Below are positions 7,797 through 14,307 of a stretch of DNA of 40,588 bases, in pieces (the stretch's first letter is position 1; each line of letters begins with the position of its first letter). Made by a program: the position numbers and the translations under genes. The stretch comes from Phycisphaerales bacterium (GTDB taxonomy: Bacteria > Planctomycetota > Phycisphaerae > Phycisphaerales > UBA1924), in contig JALUWX010000083.1 in assembly GCA_027019265.1 (NCBI GenBank), positions 1-40,588 on the forward strand. Reading direction: 5' to 3'. The notes below the pieces were generated by a model. The model made no database searches and was not told the DNA's origin. It saw only the letters and a program-made list of their open reading frames with translations.

Positions 7797-9149
7797 TCAC
7801 AGCTCAGGGCAATCCGCGCACGCATCGCCGGCCTGAAGAACCCCGGAGATATCAAAGAAGTCGAACACGGTATCACCGTTGAAATCGACCTGGTTCTGGA
7901 GCAGGAACGAGAGATCGAAGAAGTCGAAACTCCCGTCACCCGTCAGGTCCGCGACACAGATGCACGTCCCCGTCGTCGGCGAATACACCACGATCTGGAA
8001 GTTCGCCGCCGGGACGTAGCTCGTCATCCCGGGATCGCAGTTGAGCCCGCCGAAGAAGAACGGCCCGGCGTTGGTCCCGGCCGGGAGCCCCGCAAAGCCG
8101 TACCCGTTGTAGAGGGTGAACGCATCCTCGGTCTCGAGGTCCGGATCCATATCGTCCCAGACCCACACCCCGGAGCCCATATCGACGGCGATCCCTCCAT
8201 CGAGCGCCGCAAACGTGATCCCGATCGTGTTCGCATCGGCAAAGTCGCCGTCGATCCCCGTCTGGGTATCGCTGTCGCCGTCCGCGTTGTCCACATCCTG
8301 TCTCCCGGGCTGGACAAACGTCACACCCCACCCCCAGTCGGCGAGCCCGTCGTCGTCCGGGTCGCCGTCATCGAGCCCATCGGAATCGAAGTCCGTGAAG
8401 AACCCGGGAAGCCCCGAGCCCCCGTTCGCGAGCAGACCCAGCGCGGCGCCCTGGAAGTCCGAGTCCGTGTCACCGAGTTCGAGGGTCAGGTCCGTCGCGA
8501 AGGTTCCCGAAGTTACCAGGTCAACATCGACGGTGTACCCCCCAAGCGCGCCCGTGAAGCTCGGGGGGAGCCCGGGGAGACTGAAGAACCCGAAGCTCAG
8601 GATCCCGACCGCGATCGAGTTGTCCTGCGGGGCGCGCCCGTTGTAGTTCCCGAAGATCGACCACGTCGCCGCGAGCCCCTCGATCCCGTCCGCGAACGAG
8701 TCCATGTTTGTGTCCGTGTCGGGGAACCCCGTCACCCAGTTGATCTGCACACAGTCCACGACGACATCCGTCGGCATGTCCCCCCAGTCCGTGAATAGTG
8801 ACTCCAGCGCGAGTGAGGATTGCGGATTCCCCATCGAATCCACCATGCTCAGATCGTCCGGTGTGTAGAAGTAGACGGTCGAATACCCCTGCGCGAGACA
8901 CATCTGGCTCGTCGTCTGAGACCAATACGCTTGGCTGTTCCCCGTGTCTGCGGGGCGCTGCGCATCGTCGTGGAGCAGGGTCACGACCTTCTCCCCGCTC
9001 CCGATGTTGAAGTAGATGTGCGCGACATCCTGGACGTCACCCGAGCGGATCCCGCGCGTCTCGACGATCGGGTCGGTGTTCGCGGATGATGCACCCGCAG
9101 CAAGCCCGCACACACACGCGAGCGCCAATGTTCCTTTCTGATACGTCAT
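7797..9149 (-). CDS. Secreted GC-type dockerin protein, tandem paralogue 3
   Basis: This 450-residue protein is the last gene of a three-gene array. It has a signal peptide (about 1-23) and a 350-residue ectodomain of no family I recognise. A thrombospondin-type-3-like acidic calcium stretch sits at about 255-300 (DSDGLDDGDPDDDGLADWGW, later DVDNADGDSD). The C-terminal dockerin pair consists of ADLTGDGSFDFFDLSFLL and DFNGDTVFDFFDISGVL, ending CADCPEL. The ectodomain shares long blocks with its two neighbours (for example DVAHIYFNIGSGEKVVTLL and LSMVDSMGNP). The start is supported by GGAGGGATTCAAC before the ATG. It sits 21 bases after the stop of paralogue 2. It is extracellular or surface-bound; ligand and partner are unknown. 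Confidence 0.82.
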   Translation of the reverse strand: MTYQKGTLALACVCGLAAGASSANTDPIVETRGIRSGDVQDVAHIYFNIGSGEKVVTLLHDDAQRPADTGNSQAYWSQTTSQMCLAQGYSTVYFYTPDDLSMVDSMGNPQSSLALESLFTDWGDMPTDVVVDCVQINWVTGFPDTDTNMDSFADGIEGLAATWSIFGNYNGRAPQDNSIAVGILSFGFFSLPGLPPSFTGALGGYTVDVDLVTSGTFATDLTLELGDTDSDFQGAALGLLANGGSGLPGFFTDFDSDGLDDGDPDDDGLADWGWGVTFVQPGRQDVDNADGDSDTQTGIDGDFADANTIGITFAALDGGIAVDMGSGVWVWDDMDPDLETEDAFTLYNGYGFAGLPAGTNAGPFFFGGLNCDPGMTSYVPAANFQIVVYSPTTGTCICVADLTGDGSFDFFDLSFLLQNQVDFNGDTVFDFFDISGVLQAGDACADCPEL

Positions 9150-9170
9150 GTTGAATCCCTCCTGTATGGA

Positions 9171-10505
9171 TTACCCGGAACACCCGGAGATCGCTTGGAG
9201 ATACCCAGAGATGTCAAAGAAGTCGAATGTGGTATCCCCGTTCCAATCCACCTCGTTCTGAAGTAAGAAGGAGATGTCGAAGAAATCGATTGTAAAATCT
9301 CCGGTCAGATCAGCGCCAAAGCATGGGTCCTTCCCGGGTCCGTACAGCACAACCTGGAAGTACGCGCCGGGGACATACTCCGACTGACCCGGGGAGCAAT
9401 CCATCCCCCCGAAGTTCGTCGGTCCCGTATTGATCCCGGCCGGGATCCCCATGAAATCGAACCCCGTGTACTGCGTGTACGCATCCTCCGTCGCGAGGTA
9501 CGCGACGCCGGGCTCCCACGCCCATGCGCCGTTCCCGAGATCGACGGCCGTCCCCCCGTCGAGCGCGGCCAGCGCGATCCCGATTGTCGAAGCGCTCGCG
9601 AAATCGCCGTCGATTCCTGTCTGCGAATCGCTGTCGCCGTCCGCGTTGTCAACATCCTGCCGACCGGGCTGGATGAACGTCACACCCCAGCCCCAGTCGG
9701 CGAGCCCGTCCTGGTCCTGATCCCCGTCATCGATCCCGTCGGAATCGACGTCTGTGTAGTACCCCGGGAGACTGCTTTCTCCGTTCGCATACACACCGAA
9801 AGCCGCGCCCTGGAAATCGGAGTCCGTGTCCCCGAGCTCGAACGTGAGATCCGTTCCGAACGTACCGCTTGCCGTCAGATCGACATCCATCGTGTACTTG
9901 CCGAACGAGCCCGTGAAGCTCGGTGGGAGCCCGGGGAGGTTGAAGAATCGGAACCCGACCAGCCCGATCGAGAGACACGAATCCGCCGGGGGTCGTCCGT
10001 TGTGGCTCCACATGTATAACCAATCCGCGGCGAGCCCCTCGATCCCATCCCCGACCGAGTCACTGTTCGAGTCCGTGTCTTGGAACGTCGTGACCCAGTT
10101 GACCTGGACACAGTCCACGACCACATCCGTGGGCAAGTCTCCCCAGTCCGTGAAGAACGACTCCAGCGCGAGACTCGACATCGGGTTCCCCATCGAGTCC
10201 ACCATGGACAGGTTGTCCGGAGAGAAGAAGAACGTGCTCGAGTACCCATCCGCAAGGCACATCTGATCGGCCTGCTGGGACCAGACGGGTACGCTCGATC
10301 CCGTATCGACGGGGCGCTGCCCGTCCCCGAGGAGGGTCACGACCTTGTCGCCGCTCGACAGATTGAAGTAGATGTGCGCGACCTCACGGATATCGCCATT
10401 GATGAGCCCGCGCGTCGAAGCGAACGGCTCCTCCCCACCGAGTGCCCCGCTCGAAGCGAGCCCGCACGCGCATGCGAGCACCAGTGCTCGTCTTTGAGAA
10501 GTCAT
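9171..10505 (-). CDS. Secreted GC-type dockerin protein, tandem paralogue 2
   Basis: The 444-residue middle member of the array has the same plan: signal peptide (MTSQRRALVLACACGLASSG), a shared ectodomain, an acidic D-x-D-x-D calcium stretch (DVDSDGIDDGDQDQDGLADW) and a C-terminal dockerin pair ending ISGCSG. In the first dockerin loop the usual GDG is GDF (ADLTGDFTIDFFD), so that calcium loop may be weakened. The start at 10505 is preferred over the in-frame ATG at 10523. It has AGAAGGGATTC upstream, in the same position as in paralogue 3, and it aligns the signal peptides. The stop of paralogue 1 lies 21 bases upstream, again matching the spacing in the rest of the array. Function is unknown. 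Confidence 0.82.
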   Translation of the reverse strand: MTSQRRALVLACACGLASSGALGGEEPFASTRGLINGDIREVAHIYFNLSSGDKVVTLLGDGQRPVDTGSSVPVWSQQADQMCLADGYSSTFFFSPDNLSMVDSMGNPMSSLALESFFTDWGDLPTDVVVDCVQVNWVTTFQDTDSNSDSVGDGIEGLAADWLYMWSHNGRPPADSCLSIGLVGFRFFNLPGLPPSFTGSFGKYTMDVDLTASGTFGTDLTFELGDTDSDFQGAAFGVYANGESSLPGYYTDVDSDGIDDGDQDQDGLADWGWGVTFIQPGRQDVDNADGDSDSQTGIDGDFASASTIGIALAALDGGTAVDLGNGAWAWEPGVAYLATEDAYTQYTGFDFMGIPAGINTGPTNFGGMDCSPGQSEYVPGAYFQVVLYGPGKDPCFGADLTGDFTIDFFDISFLLQNEVDWNGDTTFDFFDISGYLQAISGCSG

Positions 10506-10526
10506 GACGAATCCCTTCTGCATCGA

Positions 10527-11846
10527 TTACTCGTAACACCCGACATCGACGGACATCAGGATCCCGGAGATGTCGAAGAAGTCGAATGCCGTGTCCCCAT
10601 TGAAATCTACCATGTTCTGGAGCAGGAACGAGAGATCGAAGAAGTCGAATACCCCGTCCCCCGTGATGTCCGACGGACAATCCGGGAGGATCCCCTCCGG
10701 CCCGTACAGCACGATCGAGAACCCCGCGAACGGTCGGTACATCTCCGGGTCGCTCGAACAGAAGAACCCTCCGAAATCCAGCGGCCCCGCATTGGTCCCC
10801 CGGGGAATCCCGTTGAAGTCGTACCCCGTGTAGCGCGTGAACTCGTCCTCGGTTTCCAGATTGTCGTTCTGGTCATCCCAGATCCATTCCCCCGGCGCGA
10901 TCTCGACGGCCGTCCCCCCATCGAGCGCCGCGGTCGAGATCCCGATCGGGGCCGCATCCGCGAAATCGCCGTCGATCCCCGTGAGGGAATCGCTGTCTCC
11001 ATCCGCGTTGTCCACATCGCGCCGTCCGGGCTGGATGAACTGCACGATCCATCCCCAATCCGCGAGCCCGTCCCCGTCGTTGTCCCGATCCGGGAACCCG
11101 TTGGAATCAAGATCCTGATCACCATCCGAAGCGAGCACCCCGAACGATGCGCCCTGCAGATCCGAGTCGGTATCCCCGAGCTCGAAGGTGAGGTCGGTCG
11201 CGAGCGAACCCGCGCTCGAGAGATCGACATCGACCGTGTACTGTCCGAACGTCCCCGTAAAGGACGGGGGGATCCCGGGGAGGTCGTAGAACCCGAACCC
11301 GATGATCCCCGCGCCGATACAGCGATCCCCGGGCGTGTTCCCGTTGTACATCCCGAGCATGGTCCATGCCGCAGCGAGCCCGCTGATCCCGTCGGCGAAC
11401 GAGTCGTTGTCCGTGTCCGTGTCCAGGTGCCCCGTGATCCAGTGCACCTGGATGCAATCGATGACCGTGTCGAACGGAAGATCCCCCCAGTCCGCGATCT
11501 CGGATTCGAGCGCGAGCGTGGACATCGGGTTCCCCATCGAGTCCACCATCGACAGATCGTCGGGCGCGAAGAAGAACGAGCTCGAGAATCCCTGCGCCAA
11601 GCACGGATTGCCGACCGTCTGCGACCAGACGACCTCGCTGCTCCCCGTATCGACCGGGCGTTGCGCGTCATCGTGGAGCATGGTGACGACCTTCTCCCCC
11701 GTCGCGACGTTGAAGTAGATATGCGCGACTTCGACGACCTCGCCTTGTGTGAGGAGGTCCCGGGAATCGTTCGGGATATCCGAAGCATGCGCGCCCTGCG
11801 CGAGACCAGCGAGCGCGGAGAGAACAAGAAGCGTGGACTGTTCCAT
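10527..11846 (-). CDS. Secreted GC-type dockerin protein, tandem paralogue 1
   Basis: The 439-residue product is the first gene of the array. An excellent Shine-Dalgarno (AGGAGGT) precedes the ATG at 11846; the 74 residues that could extend the frame upstream lack signal-peptide or domain character, so I exclude them. It has a signal peptide (about 1-21), the shared ectodomain with DVAHIYFN-type and LSMVDSMGNPMSTLALE-type blocks, and an acidic repeat (DQDLDSNGFPDRDNDGDGLA). The dockerin pair DITGDGVFDFFDLSFLL and DFNGDTAFDFFDISGIL ends in VGCYE. Conserved cysteines in the ectodomain (for example in NPCLAQG, IDCIQVHW and DRCIG) are shared with the paralogues and could form disulfides. It probably heads the transcript for all three genes. 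Confidence 0.82.
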   Translation of the reverse strand: MEQSTLLVLSALAGLAQGAHASDIPNDSRDLLTQGEVVEVAHIYFNVATGEKVVTMLHDDAQRPVDTGSSEVVWSQTVGNPCLAQGFSSSFFFAPDDLSMVDSMGNPMSTLALESEIADWGDLPFDTVIDCIQVHWITGHLDTDTDNDSFADGISGLAAAWTMLGMYNGNTPGDRCIGAGIIGFGFYDLPGIPPSFTGTFGQYTVDVDLSSAGSLATDLTFELGDTDSDLQGASFGVLASDGDQDLDSNGFPDRDNDGDGLADWGWIVQFIQPGRRDVDNADGDSDSLTGIDGDFADAAPIGISTAALDGGTAVEIAPGEWIWDDQNDNLETEDEFTRYTGYDFNGIPRGTNAGPLDFGGFFCSSDPEMYRPFAGFSIVLYGPEGILPDCPSDITGDGVFDFFDLSFLLQNMVDFNGDTAFDFFDISGILMSVDVGCYE

Positions 11847-11944
11847 GACAAACCTCCTGCACGGCACTGTGCAGTCTGAACGTACCGGAACCCCACGATG
11901 TGAACAACGACAATCCCGGGCACGAGAACCCGATCGGTTCAAAA

Positions 11945-11974
11945 ATACAAGATTCCGGCGCTCCGGTGTAACAA
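11945..11974 (-). promoter_or_regulatory. Candidate promoter of the three-gene dockerin array
   Basis: On the minus strand TTGTTA (11974-11969) and TTGTAT (11950-11945), 18 bases apart, lie in an AT-rich patch that stands out in this GC-rich DNA. The patch is about 100 bases before the array's first ATG. No other gene is visible in the 297 bases between 11847 and 12143 apart from the terminator at 12067-12107. Confidence 0.35.
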
Positions 11975-12066
11975 ATTTCAACAGAGATGTAAATATCGAC
12001 GACGCGACCTGACGGCGCCGTGGGGTCGTGCTGTGTCGTGTGATGCCGAGCGATCGATCCGGGTAC

Positions 12067-12107
12067 AAAGAACGGACGGCCGCGCGGGTCTCAGCGCGGC
12101 CGTCCGT
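12067..12107 (-). terminator. Rho-independent terminator of the PEP-CTERM-like gene
   Basis: A perfect 14-bp stem (12107-12094 with 12085-12072 read on the minus strand, eight-base loop) is followed by TCTTTGT. It lies 37 bases beyond the stop of the 12144-12836 gene and separates it from the dockerin array. Confidence 0.75.
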
Positions 12108-12143
12108 ACATGAAGAAAGTCATCCCGGGTCGTGCGTGATCGC

Positions 12144-12836
12144 TCAGCGCCGACGACGACCCGCAAAGCCCGCAAGACCCACGAGCGCGAGCGCACCCGA
12201 AGGTGCGGGGACCGAGTTGATCGTCAGGTTGTCGAGCAACGCGCGAGGCCCGGAGAACGAGCCGTTGAACGTTGCGTACAGATGGAGCGAGTCGAACGTC
12301 GCGCCATCGACGCTCAGCGTCCGGAACGCGATATTGTCGCGCCCGCCCAGATCCGAGATCGAGAACGAATCCGAAGCGACCACCGTCCCGCTCGACATCG
12401 CGTCCAGGTGGTACTCGATACCGCCCCAGGGCCCGTTCTCGTAGTACGCGATCTCGACCGAAGCGAAGTCCGCGAGGGAATCGAGTTCCATCGTCACCGT
12501 CGAGAGCGCACCGATCGTGAGGTTGTCGCCGGGGATGAACGAGGTCCCGAACGTCAGCGCGTTGTTGGCGCTCCCCCAGCCCGGGAAGTCGTTGTAGAGG
12601 AACCCCGCGTTCTCCACGATCACCTGGGTCCCGAGCCCCTCGATCCCGTCGCCGGCCTCGAAGGTCGATCCGTCGGGGAACACACCCGCTTGGTTGTTGA
12701 CGTTCTTGTACGTCACGCCGTTGTAGTGGAACTCGGTCCCGTAGAACGCTTCAGCCAGATCGTCGTAGTTGCTCACGCTCACATCCGCGAACGCCGATCC
12801 AGCCGCGATCGCGATCAATGCCATTCCGAACTTCAT
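12144..12836 (-). CDS. Exported PEP-CTERM-like protein
   Basis: The 230-residue product has a short signal peptide (about 1-17, ending SAFA-D). A beta-rich ectodomain follows that may be jelly-roll-like, with blocks such as DSLHLYATFNGSFSGPRALL. The C-terminus VPAPSGALALVGLAGFAGRRRR-type tail has the PEP-CTERM layout: a short PAP motif in place of PEP, a transmembrane helix and an arginine cluster. In the known systems this tail is recognised by exosortase (EpsH/XrtA). No exosortase gene lies in this window, so processing is inferred. The domain between is similar in style to planctomycete exported proteins of unknown function. AAGGAG precedes the ATG. The gene has its own terminator and is probably monocistronic. 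Confidence 0.78.
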   Translation of the reverse strand: MKFGMALIAIAAGSAFADVSVSNYDDLAEAFYGTEFHYNGVTYKNVNNQAGVFPDGSTFEAGDGIEGLGTQVIVENAGFLYNDFPGWGSANNALTFGTSFIPGDNLTIGALSTVTMELDSLADFASVEIAYYENGPWGGIEYHLDAMSSGTVVASDSFSISDLGGRDNIAFRTLSVDGATFDSLHLYATFNGSFSGPRALLDNLTINSVPAPSGALALVGLAGFAGRRRR

Positions 12837-12881
12837 ATCAATCTCCTTCCAGAGGGGTACAGATCAACAGCCAGGCGCGTG

Positions 12882-14138
12882 TTACACATCGAGCGCCGGG
12901 ATGCTTTCCAAGGGCAACAACGGATGCCGCACCATCGCCGACGCCGGGAACGGCGGGTACGCGATACGGATCCGGAACAACTCGTACTGCGCGGGATCGA
13001 CCCCGAGGCGTGCAAAGACCCCGCGCGCCAGGTCGTGATACCCGGGGAGCTCGGGGACCTCCACACCCGGGATCCCCGTCCCCAGCTCCCCGATCGTCCC
13101 GTCAACCATCAGCTCGTCCGAAGCGCCGAACGCGATCGACGACGAGATGTCGGAGAACACACACAGCTCACGCTCAACATCCCCGAACATCCCCGCGCGG
13201 ATGTACATATCGAAGTGCAGCATCTCCGACGGGGTCCGGACCGCGCTCCCGAAGTGCGCGATCTTGTCCTGCTCCGTCGCATGGACCGGCGCGAGGTTCC
13301 TCAGGATCTCCCCCGTGACAAGGGTCCGTTCACCCGGGAGCCCGACCAGGCTCGATTCGAACTCGTCCTCAACCATCCCCTCCATCGTCTCGGTGCGCGT
13401 CAGCTCCGGGACGGGGTCCGAGCAGAACTCCGGGAGCACCGGGACCCCGTTGTGCGCGTCCGCCGCGGCTCGATCCATCGGCTCGCGCCACATCGCCGAC
13501 TCCGGGCGCTTGGCATCATCAACGGCCACCGACTGGTTCACCAGCCAACGCACCCCGGGACGGGTCTGACGGAACCCCATCAGCCCCTTGATCTGCGCGA
13601 CATCGAAGTACCGATCCCGATCGAGTGAGGGCATCATCACCGTGAGCGCGAGCAGGGTCCGACAGTGCGCCCCCCAGGTGTACGAGTTCCCGTCATACGC
13701 AAGCTGCCGCCAACGCGCATCGTCCCGATGCTCGCTCGCCCGGCAATGCGCCTCCACGAGCATGTCAAACTCCGCTTTGTCCGAAGCATGGGTCTCCATC
13801 ACCCGAGCGAACCGCGCATCGACATCAGAGATCGCGCTGATCAACGCTTGATCCACCCCGTGCGCTCTCGCCGCTTTCCGCAGCGCTTCCACACTCCGCT
13901 TGGAAGGCATGTGCTTCGCGGCGACAAACGGATCCTCGGAGTACGCCACCTTGATCAGCTGCCAAGCGAGCTTCCGATGGATCCCGAGCGCTTCGGAGAC
14001 AGCCGTCACCGCGCGAGATTCGGGGCATTTGAGCTCGATCACCCGCGCATACGTCTCTCGGGCCTGGGCGACAGCATCGACCGTATCTCTTTCAAAGGAA
14101 GGCGCTTGCGTCGAGTGGGTGTCCGAGTATCCGCTCAT
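12882..14138 (-). CDS. Unrecognised 418-residue protein with a possible N-terminal helix-turn-helix
   Basis: I do not recognise the family. The product has no signal peptide or membrane segment and is probably cytoplasmic. Residues about 41-66 (SRAVTAVSEALGIHRKLAWQ, then LIKVAY) read like a helix-turn-helix: small residue, GI turn, and a WQLIK recognition-helix end. The remainder is mixed alpha/beta with a conserved-looking middle (GALR-like region replaced by ARWRQLAYDGNSYTWGAHCR). The promoter TTGCAC-N17-TACGGT lies 6 bases from the ATG with no Shine-Dalgarno, so the mRNA may be leaderless. Two copies of TTTCTGAAA sit in and next to this promoter, consistent with autoregulation by a DNA-binding product. 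Alternatives are an unrelated repressor binding the sites, or a non-DNA-binding metabolic protein. Confidence 0.65.
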   Translation of the reverse strand: MSGYSDTHSTQAPSFERDTVDAVAQARETYARVIELKCPESRAVTAVSEALGIHRKLAWQLIKVAYSEDPFVAAKHMPSKRSVEALRKAARAHGVDQALISAISDVDARFARVMETHASDKAEFDMLVEAHCRASEHRDDARWRQLAYDGNSYTWGAHCRTLLALTVMMPSLDRDRYFDVAQIKGLMGFRQTRPGVRWLVNQSVAVDDAKRPESAMWREPMDRAAADAHNGVPVLPEFCSDPVPELTRTETMEGMVEDEFESSLVGLPGERTLVTGEILRNLAPVHATEQDKIAHFGSAVRTPSEMLHFDMYIRAGMFGDVERELCVFSDISSSIAFGASDELMVDGTIGELGTGIPGVEVPELPGYHDLARGVFARLGVDPAQYELFRIRIAYPPFPASAMVRHPLLPLESIPALDV

Positions 14139-14144
14139 GAACGC

Positions 14145-14173
14145 ACCGTACTGCCATTTCAGAAACAGTGCAA
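14145..14173 (-). promoter_or_regulatory. Promoter of the 418-residue protein gene, leaderless type
   Basis: On the minus strand TTGCAC (14173-14168) and TACGGT (14150-14145) are separated by exactly 17 bases. The -10 ends 6 bases before the ATG at 14138, so transcription would begin at or next to the start codon. There is no Shine-Dalgarno. Confidence 0.5.
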
Positions 14174-14193
14174 GACCTATTTCAGAAACAGCG
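14156..14193. repeat. Tandem operator-like sites (TTTCAGAAA) in the promoter
   Basis: A 13-base direct repeat, ATTTCAGAAACAG, occurs at 14156-14168 and 14179-14191, a period of 23 bases. Each copy contains the 4-1-4 palindrome TTTC-A-GAAA. Copy 1 lies between the -35 and -10 of the promoter of the 12882-14138 gene; copy 2 lies just upstream of its -35. The position is what a repressor binding pair would need. Confidence 0.6.
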
Positions 14194-14241
14194 AAATTCC
14201 CCTAGTTTGTCCCTCGCGAGCCAAAAACGGGGATCTGTCGT

Positions 14242-14279
14242 CAAAGAGACGGCCGCCCGGTCTCCCGAGCGGCCGCCGT
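14242..14279 (-). terminator. Probable terminator of the PstS-dockerin gene
   Basis: A GC-rich hairpin (CGGCCGC with GCGGCCG, plus inner GG/CC pairing) lies 28 bases beyond the stop of the 14308-16986 gene on the minus strand, followed by TCTCTTTG. The T-tract is interrupted, so efficiency is uncertain. Confidence 0.55.
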
Positions 14280-14307
14280 GTTGTGTGTTCAGCAATCCCT
14301 CAGGTCA

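Noticed and set aside
10080-11879. 599-codon open frame on the plus strand
   Set aside because: It is antisense to two dockerin genes. Its repeated segments simply mirror their repeats.
11624-12068. N-terminal extension of the first array gene to 12068
   Set aside because: The extra 74 residues are Arg/Ser-rich with no signal peptide. The ATG at 11846 has AGGAGGT and starts a normal signal peptide.
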